Below, one piece after another: positions 20,001 to 28,061 of a DNA stretch of 64,000 nucleotides. A model generated the notes under the pieces. That model saw only the letters and a list, made by a program, of their open reading frames with translations. It was not told the DNA's origin and did not search any database. Made by a program: the position numbers and the translations under genes. The DNA lies in assembly GCF_900059565.1 (NCBI RefSeq), contig NZ_FIZW01000001.1, positions 186,001 to 250,000 on the forward strand, read 5' to 3'. The DNA comes from Murdochiella massiliensis. GTDB taxonomy: Bacteria; Bacillota; Clostridia; Tissierellales; Peptoniphilaceae. Position 1 is the stretch's first letter, and every line of letters begins with the position of its first letter.

Positions 20001-22103
20001 ACGGTCACGGTTTCTGTACCGGTAAAGGTTGTAGCGGGTGAACCGACAGCGAAGCCTGTTTATACCTTTGTGGGACGTATCCCGACCCCGGAGGACTACA
20101 AAAAGGTGATTACGTCGGCAAAGGGTGCGGAAATTCTGAGTATCGGGATTACCGAGTATCCTGATGTTTCCAAGCCTTCTACCCCGGAAAGCCCCGCTAC
20201 CGGAAAGGTTGTCGTAAATTATAAGGACGGCAGTACTCACTATTTGGATGTGCCGGTGGTGGTCTATGACAATGTGATTCCGGCAAAACCGGATGGCGAA
20301 AGCCCTGACGGAACGCCGAAGAATTATGTGAAGGTAACCATGGATCCGACTGATCATGCAGAGGATCCGACGAAACAGATTTTCTACGTCAATCCGGAGG
20401 TTGCCGTAACGTTGACGGTTACCGATCCGGTCGGGAAAACCGGCTATGAATTCGGCAGCTGGGAAAAGGATGTGCGCATTCCCACAAAATATGACGTAGA
20501 TGAAGTCATTAAGGCGCAGTTTAATGAACTTGGCGATGTGTTGACGGAAGAAAAGCCGGGCTATGTCAAGGTGGACTTTGCCATTGAAGGCGAAGGCGGA
20601 AAAATTAAAGAGGGAGAAACGACGACCTATTATGTGAATCCGTCTAAAGAAGTTACGTTGAAGGCACCGGTGACCGAGGCAGAAGTAGGCTTTACGTTTA
20701 ACACGTGGACGCCGAATCCGACGACACCGACAAAATATGAAACGGAGACGACGATCAAGGGGACCTTTACGGCGCTTCCCAATATCATTCCAAATGTTGA
20801 TGAGAACGGACAGCCCAATGTGCAGCCGAACGGGTATATTCCGGTGGAATTTAAACCGGGTAATCACGGTACGCTTGAAGGAATCACATTGTACTGGGTA
20901 AAGCCGGGTGTGGAGGTAACTGTTCCTGCGCCTACGCCGAAAGCCAATACAAATTATGCGTTCACCTCTTGGGATAAATCGCTAACCTTGACGGCGACAG
21001 AAGGGCAGAAATCCATTACGATTACGGCGCAGTGGAAGTCGACGTATAAACCACCGACACCGGACCCGGACAAACCCGATCCGAACAAACCCGATCCAAA
21101 TAAGCCGGATCCGAATAATCCGGACCCGAATCAGCCGGATCCGAACAAACCGGGAACAACACCGTCAGGTGATGTCAACGTAGATGGAAAAGCTCGTCAA
21201 GATGTTGCTGCGAATATTTCCAAAACGTACTTCCCGAATGCGAAGAAAGTGATCGTGGTGCAAAATAAGGCGTATGCCGACTCGATGAGCGCCATGAATG
21301 TTTCGCAGGGCAATATCCCGATTCTTTATACCGGAAGAGATACCTTATTCTCGGTGACCATGCGTGAAATTCTGCGCGTACCTCGCGAAGAAATCATTGT
21401 TATGGGTGGCGAAGGTACCGTCAGCGACAAGGTATTCCGTGAGCTGCAGGGATTGTCGTCAGCAAAAGTTACGCGTGTCGGTGGCGCAGACCGCTTTGAG
21501 GTTAATCGCAATTCGGCGAAGTACATGCCGGATAGAACGACGGCGGTTATCGCTAGCGGTATGATTTATACCGATGCACTTTCTTCCGTTCCGTATGCGC
21601 ATGCTCTGCATGCACCGATTCTGTTGGTACGTCAAGACAGCGTGCCACAGGCTGTGCAGGAAGTGCTCTATGATCGTATCACCAGTGCGGTAATCGTTGG
21701 TGGACCGGGCACTGTTTCATCAGCGACCAAATCGCAATTGGAGCAGATTATCGGCACTTCCATTGAACGCATCGGTGGGGCAAACCGTTATGTCGTCAGT
21801 GCTGCGGTAGCAGGTCGCCTGCAGAATGTGCAACACGCCATTATCACCAGTGGTGAACTCTGGTCGGATGCTCTTGTTGCCGGCCCGATCGCACAGCGGT
21901 TGAATGCGCCGGTTCTGCTTACCCCGTATGGTGGTCTGCGTGAAGGCGCCTATAACTATCTCTTGGCTCATCCCGATCTGAAATCCGTCATTACGGTTGG
22001 CGGCCCGGGAAGCATCGGACAGGGTGTTCGCAATCAGGTAAAAGCCATCTTTGGGTCCAATAAACAGTGGAATCTCGATCCGGCGCAAGCAGTTAGTGAG
22101 TAA
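17031..22103 (+). CDS. Large repeat-rich surface protein with CWB2 anchor
   Basis: A 1690-residue exported protein. ATG 17031 sits 6 nt after GGAGG and begins a signal peptide (hydrophobic run LVLCFLSFVMVFSMA, cut near VHA-EG). Residues ~35-390 are a unique N-terminal region. From ~390 to 920 and again from ~1085 to 1340 it has repeats of ~70-80 residues with the pattern GYVxVTFxxDxNGTLxGxTxYYVNPxKxV, like the Listeria-Bacteroides/InlB B-repeat type. Residues ~920-1080 hold two Rib-like units (VVVTYPKGNTVTVSVPVKV; VVVNYKDGSTHYLDVPVVV). A Pro-Asp-Asn/Lys spacer (~1341-1377) leads to three cell-wall-binding CWB2 repeats (RVGGADRF, RIGGANRY, VIVGGPGTVS, ITVGGPGSIG), which would attach it non-covalently to wall polymers. 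It has no LPXTG. The likely role is adhesion or surface coat. It is a single-gene unit. Confidence 0.88.
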   Translation: MRRINDWAKRLVLCFLSFVMVFSMASETVHAEGRDMYIWENQDPRFRYSWDYIIDRDDVKGRDVLFPSSGGTPYVVKLDKTDNTYKAKIGFFVLDTQNNAAVKGFRMFLGKYVFDEYDANGKPTRSHLEKIDAAPGAKNGFYYTSDSGKIEISLTREDLPKVTDGEIDDNGNFKDVHPYQIRIQKYGEGGGYWILGTAYDLELTVLGVYHNLYGIKETPPGYTNTDYWKGEQWGAVVYDLLEDQRPILAMELKPYEVPKDQAFDLKNQDELRKLVVSYTERQGKELTETTKLSAAEKVHPVELRDVLQRNSSEHYIIYEALNVTPVGDTPALKPNQTVLTEPGEYKIQLRGFFDGKQSNERTNRYVTKETTIKIPFPDVIPEKDKQGNTNRWPDNYVPVTFVSDGNGTLTGMTKYYVNPEKAVDLTSQADAITKTPKVGYKATGKWTPEQLKDTFTSPSEFVFHFDPYDDVIPAKSGVTKPDGYSVVTFKADENGSLEGITKYFVNPTKEVDLTNEANRITKKPKTGYQAKGTWDPTLEKQKFTGDKEFTFRFDPYEDVIPAEPGVTKPDGYVTVTFKTDGNGTLGGKTAYYVNPNKQVILNPPTTTGNTGYVFRQWSQDVTKSTQYRWNTTVTAYFTQIPAVQTKPTPGYVKVDFALTGNGGSIKSGQTTTYYVDPNRAVTLTPPQYNTEIGYRFEKWSPDPKTARTYNTPTTINGTFTALDDVIEAKPGVTKPNGYVKVTFRSDESGTLTGAKEFYVNPTKSVDLTSKADALIKKPNVGYQATGTWNPADLTGTFTTDQVFTFRFNKYADVIKEVPGETRPDGYVTVRVIPTEKATDETKATESYWVKKDTQVTLPVSEPVGKKETDAQNITRTYHFTGWKVTKGTVASWPKPNSITDKFIQDTDITAQYSVSTAMGDLIAAPVPKKNVESLVDGTLKPEDLIANLPGTGDGSLPEGTTFAFAPGGNPDLSKAGTTKAEVVVTYPKGNTVTVSVPVKVVAGEPTAKPVYTFVGRIPTPEDYKKVITSAKGAEILSIGITEYPDVSKPSTPESPATGKVVVNYKDGSTHYLDVPVVVYDNVIPAKPDGESPDGTPKNYVKVTMDPTDHAEDPTKQIFYVNPEVAVTLTVTDPVGKTGYEFGSWEKDVRIPTKYDVDEVIKAQFNELGDVLTEEKPGYVKVDFAIEGEGGKIKEGETTTYYVNPSKEVTLKAPVTEAEVGFTFNTWTPNPTTPTKYETETTIKGTFTALPNIIPNVDENGQPNVQPNGYIPVEFKPGNHGTLEGITLYWVKPGVEVTVPAPTPKANTNYAFTSWDKSLTLTATEGQKSITITAQWKSTYKPPTPDPDKPDPNKPDPNKPDPNNPDPNQPDPNKPGTTPSGDVNVDGKARQDVAANISKTYFPNAKKVIVVQNKAYADSMSAMNVSQGNIPILYTGRDTLFSVTMREILRVPREEIIVMGGEGTVSDKVFRELQGLSSAKVTRVGGADRFEVNRNSAKYMPDRTTAVIASGMIYTDALSSVPYAHALHAPILLVRQDSVPQAVQEVLYDRITSAVIVGGPGTVSSATKSQLEQIIGTSIERIGGANRYVVSAAVAGRLQNVQHAIITSGELWSDALVAGPIAQRLNAPVLLTPYGGLREGAYNYLLAHPDLKSVITVGGPGSIGQGVRNQVKAIFGSNKQWNLDPAQAVSE

Positions 22104-22178
22104 GAAAAAAGACACTGATGGATGGTGAAGCAAAATAAAAGAAAGCGTGTCGAACGATCACTGTACGGCACGATCCGC

Positions 22179-22219
22179 AAAGACGGTAACGAAGATCCCT
22201 TCGTTATCGTCTTTTTTTT
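22179..22219 (+). terminator. Terminator of the surface protein gene
   Basis: A 14-bp stem (22181-22194 with 22199-22212), one G-U pair, ATCC loop and a run of eight T. Confidence 0.9.
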
Positions 22220-22252
22220 GTGCTATAAAAACGGCACGGAGAAAATATTCTC

Positions 22253-22281
22253 TTGACAGCAGGAGTATATGGCGGTATATT
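22253..22281 (+). promoter_or_regulatory. Promoter of the GntR-ABC operon
   Basis: Consensus TTGACA (22253-22258), 17-bp spacer, TATATT (22276-22281). The operator at 22291-22312 begins 10 nt downstream, around the transcript start. Confidence 0.85.
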
Positions 22282-22290
22282 AGATACGCA

Positions 22291-22312
22291 GTTAGTTACT
22301 TGAGTAACTAAC
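22291..22312 (+). promoter_or_regulatory. Palindromic operator for the GntR regulator
   Basis: Perfect 10-bp arms GTTAGTTACT and AGTAACTAAC separated by TG. Its place directly after the -10 element and 26 nt before gntR indicates autorepression. Confidence 0.75.
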
Positions 22313-22338
22313 TAATAGAGAGCGGGAAGGAGGAAGGA

Positions 22339-22707
22339 ATGCACCTTGAAGAAGCCAATGGCGTTCCCCTGTTTCAACAAATCAGTGAGGGATTGGAAAA
22401 CGCCATTTTGACCGGAGCATATAAAGAAGGCGATCAAATTCCGTCCACGACGGAATTGAGTGTCGGGTATCGCATCAACCCGGCGACAGCATTAAAAGGG
22501 GTTAATCTTCTGGTGGATGAAGGCATTCTTTACAAAAAGAGAGGATTGGGTGTGTTTGTTGCCGAGGGCGGCGTGGATCGGATTCGAGAAAAGCGATTGG
22601 ACGAATTTCGTGACCATTTTGTTCGCCCCTTGCAAAAGGAAGCAAAACGGCTTGGCATTTCCTCGAAAGAGGTGATTGCCTGGCTTAGCAACGACAACGA
22701 ATACTGA
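22339..22707 (+). CDS. GntR-family regulator, YtrA subfamily
   Basis: A 122-residue repressor. The N-terminal winged helix (PLFQQISEGLENAILTGAYKEGDQIPSTTELSVGYRINPATALKGVNLLVDEGILYKKRGLGVFV) is followed only by a short ~40-residue helical tail, the hallmark of the YtrA subfamily, which usually controls adjacent ABC transporters. ATG 22339 follows AAGGAGGAAGG. It heads an operon with an ABC ATPase (20 nt downstream) and a permease. The palindrome just upstream is its expected site. The ligand is unknown; in other species the family responds to cell-envelope stress or antibiotics. Confidence 0.88.
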   Translation: MHLEEANGVPLFQQISEGLENAILTGAYKEGDQIPSTTELSVGYRINPATALKGVNLLVDEGILYKKRGLGVFVAEGGVDRIREKRLDEFRDHFVRPLQKEAKRLGISSKEVIAWLSNDNEY

Positions 22708-22727
22708 GGGATAGGAGGAATACGACG

Positions 22728-23660
22728 ATGAGTTTAGAAGTAAACGGCGTATCCAAGCGTTTCGGAAAACTGACGGCGCTGGATCATGTCAATCTACATT
22801 TGGAAAAAGGAAAAATTTATGGCCTTTTAGGTCGAAACGGAGCGGGAAAATCCACGCTGTTAAATATTTTGAATGGTCGTATGCGGCAGACGGAGGGTTC
22901 CTTTACCATTGACAGCGAGAATCCGGGCAATGACCTCGCGTTGCGAAAAATTTACATGGTGGGGCCGGACAATCTCTTTCCGGCAAAAAAACTGAAAGAA
23001 ATTCTAAAGATTACTGCTACTTTTTATCCTAATTTTGCCCTGAACGAGGCACTGGAGGATCTGGATCGCTTCGGCCTTACCCCGGACAGGCGTTTCGATA
23101 AACTATCTACCGGAAACAGTTCCCTTTTTAAGTCCGTGGTGGCGTTGCGCAGCGGAGCGGAATATCTCTTCTTAGATGAGCCCACGTTAGGACATGATGC
23201 CGTCAACCGCGAAATGTTTTATGAAACGGTGCTGTCCGTGTTTGCGGAGACACAGAACTGCATTGTTCTCTCGTCGCATCTGATTTCGGAATTGGAGCCG
23301 CTTTTACAGGAGATCATTTTTATTCAGAAGGGTAAGATTCTCATTCAGGAAGAGTTGGAAGCCCTGATGACGAAGTATCGACTTCTTTCGGGATCCATAG
23401 AGCAAGTACAAAACCTTGTGCAGGCTCATCCGGAGATGACGGTCGTCCAAAAGCAAGAAGTGGGCGCGATGGCGCAGTGGGTGGTGGAAAGCGATGCGTG
23501 GGCGGCGCTTAGCACGGCTTCTCTCGGAATTTCGGTGCAAAACGTGGATTTGCAACGTCTCTTTATTGCGCTGACAAAAGAGCAACCGAACACTGCAGCG
23601 AAGAATACGAGCCAAAAACGTTCCTTTTTTGGTCCGAGCAAAAAAGATCGACAGCAATAA
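22728..23660 (+). CDS. ABC transporter ATPase (YtrB/BcrA-like)
   Basis: A 310-residue ABC ATPase. Walker A is GRNGAGKST and Walker B is YLFLDEPTLGHD; the switch His is in VLSSHLISELE. The signature is degenerate, LSTGNSS instead of LSGGQ, as is common in the ATPases that sit with YtrA regulators. The N-terminal ~215 residues are the ATPase; the rest is a ~95-residue C-terminal extension of unknown role with a basic tail. The RBS is GATAGGAGG. It works with the membrane protein encoded next, which is frameshifted in this sequence, so the exporter may be inactive in this strain. Confidence 0.85.
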   Translation: MSLEVNGVSKRFGKLTALDHVNLHLEKGKIYGLLGRNGAGKSTLLNILNGRMRQTEGSFTIDSENPGNDLALRKIYMVGPDNLFPAKKLKEILKITATFYPNFALNEALEDLDRFGLTPDRRFDKLSTGNSSLFKSVVALRSGAEYLFLDEPTLGHDAVNREMFYETVLSVFAETQNCIVLSSHLISELEPLLQEIIFIQKGKILIQEELEALMTKYRLLSGSIEQVQNLVQAHPEMTVVQKQEVGAMAQWVVESDAWAALSTASLGISVQNVDLQRLFIALTKEQPNTAAKNTSQKRSFFGPSKKDRQQ

Positions 23661-23676
23661 AAAGGAGGACAGATAT

Positions 23677-24419
23677 ATGAGAGTGCAAGCGACAGGAAAA
23701 TATATAGTTTGGGAAAATTGCAAGACACTGCTTTATGTGGTGATGGGGCTGTTAGGCATTGGGATTTTTCTTTCCCTACTCGCCGGCTCTTTCAGCGATA
23801 GCGTTCAAGCCAATGTTTCCGGCTGGACATGTCGATTTTGCTTATGTTTATGGGGGTAGGTCAGTTTACATTTAACCGAAAAATGGACTTCACCTTTCAG
23901 AACAGCCTTTCCGCTTCGGCAAGAGCGTGGGGCGTCTATCTGGGCTATGTCGCATTTGCCTTTGGCGCATTTGTTTTGATGCTGGTTTTGGTTCCTGTGT
24001 TCACGATCGCATTGAAAGCTGTTGCGGGAAACACGAAAGACATTCTGGTGTTTCCGCTTTATCAAGATGGCGTAAAGTGGGGAATGGTTTCGGTCATTTT
24101 GATGCTCTATCTTCTTATGGCGACGGTAACGATGCTGTTGGGGCTTTTACACTATCGCATGAAACCCCTGCAAATCGCCTTGTTTTGGATCATCGTTTAT
24201 GTTGTTCTTACGTTGCTTGTCCAATCCGTCCTAACCATCTTAGGAGGAACCGGTTCGGAGAATGCGTTGGTGAGCTATATTATTGACGTTTTCCGCCGTC
24301 TCATACCGTGGCTGGCCGAGAAAAAAAGTCATCTGCTTCTTTTCGAGGCCGGGATCTTTGCTGTGTTGAGTTTGTTCAGCTGGGGCGGTCTATACCGTTT
24401 GCAATTGCGTAAGCGGTAG
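23677..24419 (+). pseudogene. ABC transporter permease, frameshifted
   Basis: Two overlapping frames together make one ~247-residue membrane protein. The first (ATG 23677, after AAAGGAGG) codes MRVQATGKYIVWENCKTLLY, a hydrophobic helix and SVQANVSG, then runs to a stop at 23859 in a non-hydrophobic frame. The second continues from about 23823 as LDMSILLMFMGVGQFTFNRKMDF with five more hydrophobic segments to 24419. Total length is 743 nt, one short of a multiple of three, so a single-base deletion near 23820-23830 explains the break. The helix pattern suits the membrane partner of the upstream ATPase. Whether this is a true mutation or a sequence error cannot be told here. Confidence 0.75.
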
Positions 24420-24440
24420 ACGGCTCGCCTTTTACAGGAA

Positions 24441-24495
24441 ATTGCCCCGGGCGCGAAGGGGCAATCGGTTCGGGGCTGTGTGGAAACAGCCCCGA
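24441..24495 (+). terminator. Two hairpins after the GntR-ABC operon
   Basis: ATTGCCCC/GGGGCAAT (24441-24448 with 24458-24465) and CGGGGCTGT/ACAGCCCCG (24471-24479 with 24486-24494). T-runs are poor, so termination strength is uncertain. A TATAAT at 24501-24506 may serve the next gene. Confidence 0.45.
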
Positions 24496-24536
24496 TTGGT
24501 TATAATAGAAAAGGAAGAAAGGGAAAGGAGGATGGA

Positions 24537-25364
24537 ATGAACACGAAAAAACGAATGGTTATGACTGGTTTGCTCCTGGGAGCGATCCTGTTCTGTGCCT
24601 GCAATGCGCCGAGCGGAGCGGGAAAATCCTCCGACGAGGTGGAGAACAGCAGCATCTTGAACGAGTTATCTTCCGACGGTGTCAAACAAGGAAGCGCTTC
24701 CGGAACAGAAGAGAACCGTGCGGAGAGTAAGCCGATGGGTGAGAATCTTTCTGAAGAAGTTCCCCGCATGGTGCAAATTGACGGAAAATGCTATCGCGAC
24801 ACGGGATTTGTCAACAGTGGGGTGACTTGCGGTACCGCCGACGGGAAGATCACGGCAAGCGTGGGGGCGAAAGAGAAACCGACCAAGGATGATGAGTCCA
24901 ACTTCGGAACGGGCATGGAATACCAGCGCTGGAATGAAACCGCCGTCTCGGTGGAAGAGAACGACAAATGGATTCTTTTTGTGGAGGAGAAAGCGGATGT
25001 GAAGTCGATTCCGGATGGCGTTGCGACGTTTACCGCCAAGGTGCGTGAAGCGGAAGTTATGCCGGATACGGAGGAGATCCGATTGTTGGTGGATGTTTCG
25101 GAAGTGCCGGATCGCTTTATGCATCTGCAAAAAACACTTTCACCATCAGGAAAGCCGATTGCGGTGGTTATCGGAAAGACGACCAAATTTTATCAGGATG
25201 ACGAGTTGATCACGTTTGACCGTATTCAAAGCAAATCGACGGACGAGTGGAAAGGGCAGAGCGTGCAGGTTTGGTTTGACGGCGCGGTAACCCATGACGA
25301 GCCGGAGATGAGCTATCCGACAGCGTTGGGCATGGTATATGGCCTGGGCTTTTTGGACAACTGA
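24537..25364 (+). CDS. Lipoprotein of unknown function
   Basis: A 275-residue exported lipoprotein. ATG 24537 follows AAAGGAGGATGGA and opens a signal peptide (MVMTGLLLGAILFCAC, lipidated Cys after CA). A Ser/Glu-rich linker (to ~residue 75) precedes a folded part with MVQIDGKCYRDTGFVNSG, MEYQRW, and a C-terminal beta-rich half (VATFTAKVREAEVMPDTEEIRLLVDVSEVPDRF ... SVQVWFDGAVTHDEPEMSYPTALGMVYGL). The C-terminal half resembles the DUF3221-like/OB-like domain that small Firmicutes lipoproteins carry, but I cannot assign the family with confidence. It is 95 nt before the DUF1538 gene. Confidence 0.7.
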   Translation: MNTKKRMVMTGLLLGAILFCACNAPSGAGKSSDEVENSSILNELSSDGVKQGSASGTEENRAESKPMGENLSEEVPRMVQIDGKCYRDTGFVNSGVTCGTADGKITASVGAKEKPTKDDESNFGTGMEYQRWNETAVSVEENDKWILFVEEKADVKSIPDGVATFTAKVREAEVMPDTEEIRLLVDVSEVPDRFMHLQKTLSPSGKPIAVVIGKTTKFYQDDELITFDRIQSKSTDEWKGQSVQVWFDGAVTHDEPEMSYPTALGMVYGLGFLDN

Positions 25365-25459
25365 CGCCGATGACGTTGGCAAAAGCGCCTGTTAAAGGTG
25401 GACGTGGAGCTGAAGTATGTCGGACAGCTTGCATGTGGAAAAAAAGATGAGGTAGATGG

Positions 25460-27037
25460 TTGACTATTTTATGGGATAAGGTAAAGGAAGTGCTGCTCTC
25501 GGTGCTGCCGATTGTGATCATCGTTTTAGTGCTTCATTTTACGGTCGCTCCATTACCGCCGGCACTTTTGCTCGCTTTTTTGGTGGGCTCGGTGCTGGTG
25601 GTTTTGGGGTTGACGATTTTTCTTTTCGGGATTGATCAGGGGTTGGAACCCATCGGACAGTATGCCGGTCGTTCGATCACGCATACGAACAGTTATCCCA
25701 TCGTGATGACGGCAAGTCTCATTCTGGGCTTTTTTATTTCGTTTGCCGAGCCGGATTTGCATATTTTGGCGAAACAGGTGGATGTGGTGACGAACGGTGT
25801 GTTTAACCGTTGGATTCTGGTGATTGCCGTTTCGATCGGCATCGGTGTGATGATGACGGTGGGGATGCTTCGTATTCTCCACAACATTCGCGTGCGCTAT
25901 GTGTTTGCTGGCGCGTATGGGCTGATCCTTTTGCTTTCCCTTTTTTCGTCAACGGATTTTATGGCGATCGCCTTTGATTCCTCGGGAGCGACAACCGGCG
26001 CGATTACGGTGCCGTTCATGCTTTCCCTGGCATACGGTATTTCTTCCATGAAAAAAGACAGTAAAGTCGGCGAAGCGGACAGTTTCGGTGTGATCGGTAT
26101 TTCTTCCACCGGCGCAATTATTGGTGTATTGGTTGTCGGACTTTTCTTTGCACCGGGGAAACTTTCCGGAGAACTGCCGGAGACCGTGGCGGAAAATATG
26201 CCTCTATGGCAGGCCTATCTTGCACAGATTCCGCTTTTGGCGAAGGAAGCATTTCTTTCGTTGTTGCCCATCCTGGCGACGTATTTGTTGTTGCAGCTCG
26301 GCGCGATAAAGCATAATAAGCGTACAATTCTGGACATTTTACGCGGTGTGGGATTGACCTTTTTCGGCCTCGTTATTTTCCTTTCGGGAGTCAACAGCGG
26401 GTTTATGCATGTGGGTGCGGAGCTCGGTAAGCGCTTGGCCGGAACAAATCCTTTGCCGGCGCTTCTTGTGGCTTTTTTCCTCGGAATTACGACCGTCTTG
26501 GCGGAGCCGGCAGTTCACGTCTTGACGAATCAAGTGGAGGACGTCACGGGCGGTTCGGTAAAACGCAGTTTGGTATGCCTCTTTTTATCGCTTGCCGTCG
26601 GCGCCGCGATTTTTCTCTCGGCTCTGCGGATTCTTGTGCCGCAGATTTCTCTTTGGATGCTTCTCTTGCCGGGGTTCGGCCTTGCTGTGCTTCTATCCTT
26701 CTTTGTGCCGGATCTCTTTGTGGGCATGGCAATTGATGCCGGGGGTGTAGCGTCCGGGCCGATGACAGCGACGTTTTCACTGGCCTTCGTTCAGGGAATT
26801 GCCGCGCATACGCCAACGGCGGATGTGGTGGCTGACGGTTTTGGGATGATTGCGGTGGTAGCCATGGTGCCCATTGTGGCCATTGAACTTTTGGGCGTTT
26901 TGTATCAGGCGAAACTGAATGCGTCAAAGGCGCATGAGATTGCGCAGACGAAGCGCGATACTTCAACGGAACGCGCGATAGATCAGGCAAAACCGAATGC
27001 ACAAACTGTGCACGCGAAGGCGAAGGGAGAGAAGTAG
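25460..27037 (+). CDS. DUF1538 integral membrane protein
   Basis: A 525-residue polytopic membrane protein made of two DUF1538 halves. The first (~1-230) and the second (~255-490) share paired motifs: LGLTIFLFGIDQGLEPIGQYAG with FFGLVIFLSGVNSGFMHVGAELG, and FAEPDLHILAKQVDVVTNG with LAEPAVHVLTNQVEDVTGG. MAIAFDSSGATTGAITVPF pairs with MAIDAGGVASGPMTATF. The internal duplication and conserved acidic/polar motifs in helices suggest a transporter; the substrate is unknown. TTG 25460 is taken as the start because GAGG lies upstream and the family begins there. Its stop codon is 1 nt before the start of the double PII-like gene, so it is probably regulated by that protein (inference). Confidence 0.85.
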   Translation: MTILWDKVKEVLLSVLPIVIIVLVLHFTVAPLPPALLLAFLVGSVLVVLGLTIFLFGIDQGLEPIGQYAGRSITHTNSYPIVMTASLILGFFISFAEPDLHILAKQVDVVTNGVFNRWILVIAVSIGIGVMMTVGMLRILHNIRVRYVFAGAYGLILLLSLFSSTDFMAIAFDSSGATTGAITVPFMLSLAYGISSMKKDSKVGEADSFGVIGISSTGAIIGVLVVGLFFAPGKLSGELPETVAENMPLWQAYLAQIPLLAKEAFLSLLPILATYLLLQLGAIKHNKRTILDILRGVGLTFFGLVIFLSGVNSGFMHVGAELGKRLAGTNPLPALLVAFFLGITTVLAEPAVHVLTNQVEDVTGGSVKRSLVCLFLSLAVGAAIFLSALRILVPQISLWMLLLPGFGLAVLLSFFVPDLFVGMAIDAGGVASGPMTATFSLAFVQGIAAHTPTADVVADGFGMIAVVAMVPIVAIELLGVLYQAKLNASKAHEIAQTKRDTSTERAIDQAKPNAQTVHAKAKGEK

Positions 27038-27038
27038 T

Positions 27039-27794
27039 ATGGAGGAAAATAGACAAATGGCGTACATGGTGACATTTATCTTGAGTCCGCCATCGGCAAA
27101 AAAATGCCTTTCGCTGGCGAAAGAGAGAGGAATCACAGACATTCTCGTTTTGCGGGGAAAAGGCACGGTGAGCAATCGAACGTTGCAATTTCTCGGCATT
27201 AAGAGACAGGATAAGGTGCTGCTGAATATGTTGCTGCTTGCGCAGGAAGCCCGTTCCTTTTTGAACGAGGCGACGGAAGTGCTGGCTTTACACAAGCCGA
27301 ATCACGGCATTGCTTTTCTTTCTCCCATTGAACAATGGCTTTATGGTGGAAAAAAGCAGGTTGATCATGTTTTAGATGCTTCTGCACGACAGCAAGGCGA
27401 AGATAGTGAGAAGGCAGAGGACGTCCTTCTATTGCGGAAGGATGAGTCGGAAGGAATGGATCCTGTTCCCCATGAGGAGGAAACGATGCAATATAAGAAA
27501 CTTACGGTCGTCGTCAATTTGGGCATGGCTGAAGACGTTATGATTGTGGCACGTGAAGCCGGCGCGAAGGGTGGGACGATCCTGCACGGTCGTGGCACCG
27601 GTGCACAGGTGTCGGAGAAGCTCTTTGGTATCGAAATTGAGCCGGAAAAGGAACTGCTGCTGATTCTTGCTCCGGAGAATGTGGCCGAAGGGGTGACTAT
27701 CGCTCTGGAAGAAGCATTTAACTTTACTCGTCCTGGCACAGGAATTCTTTATGTCGAGTCGGTCTCTGATGTGCGAGGACTGGTGATCCGATGA
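27039..27794 (+). CDS. Tandem double-domain PII-like protein
   Basis: A 251-residue cytoplasmic protein with two PII (GlnB-like) domains in one chain. Domain 1 (~8-100) is YMVTFILSPPSAKKCLSLAKERGITDILVLRGKG...IKRQDKVLLNMLL. Domain 2 (~150-251) is KKLTVVVNLGMAEDVMIVAREAGAKGGTILHGRGTG...IEIEPEKELLLILAPENVAEGVTIAL. The GGTILHGRGTG segment corresponds to the nucleotide-binding region of PII; domain 1 keeps only LRGKGT there, so it is degenerate. A ~45-residue charged linker separates them. ATG 27039 lies 1 nt after the DUF1538 stop and is preferred to the longer frame. PII proteins gate transporters and enzymes in response to ATP/ADP or other ligands, so it probably gates the DUF1538 protein. Confidence 0.8.
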   Translation: MEENRQMAYMVTFILSPPSAKKCLSLAKERGITDILVLRGKGTVSNRTLQFLGIKRQDKVLLNMLLLAQEARSFLNEATEVLALHKPNHGIAFLSPIEQWLYGGKKQVDHVLDASARQQGEDSEKAEDVLLLRKDESEGMDPVPHEEETMQYKKLTVVVNLGMAEDVMIVAREAGAKGGTILHGRGTGAQVSEKLFGIEIEPEKELLLILAPENVAEGVTIALEEAFNFTRPGTGILYVESVSDVRGLVIR

Positions 27795-28018
27795 TTGCAA
27801 GTATTATTGTCGGTGCGTTGATCGGTGCGATCGCTGCACGTATCATGAACCATAAGAAGCTCGGCTGTCTGATGAATGTGCTTGTTGGTCTGATCGGTTC
27901 GGCCATTGGACAGGCTTTATTCGGCTCCTGGGGACCGCATCTGGCGGACATGGCGGTTGTTCCGGCCGTGATCGGGGCCATGCTTTTATTGCTGATTATT
28001 CCGGGGAAGAAGCGTTGA
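27791..28018 (+). CDS. GlsB/YeaQ/YmgE-type small membrane protein
   Basis: A 75-residue protein with three hydrophobic segments rich in Gly (IASIIVGALIGAIAARIM, MNVLVGLIGSAIGQALFG, VVPAVIGAMLLLLII). This matches the small 'transglycosylase-associated' family, whose function is not known although some members are stress-induced. ATG 27791 overlaps the stop of the PII-like gene (ATGA), so it is translated in the same operon. A family-typical basic end (PGKKR) follows the last helix. Confidence 0.8.
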   Translation: MIASIIVGALIGAIAARIMNHKKLGCLMNVLVGLIGSAIGQALFGSWGPHLADMAVVPAVIGAMLLLLIIPGKKR

Positions 28019-28061
28019 GCGCCGCGCCGCTTGGGCTCGTCGTTTTCGTGTGATCGCTTAA

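Noticed and set aside
19407..20867. 486-codon minus-strand frame opposite the surface protein
   Set aside because: It follows the repeats of the coding strand and contains no membrane, signal or catalytic features.
22291..22312. GntR operator as a third feo-type operator
   Set aside because: It shares the outer GTTAG/CTAAC letters with the feo sites but has a 12-bp instead of 6-bp centre and much longer arms, so a different regulator is expected.
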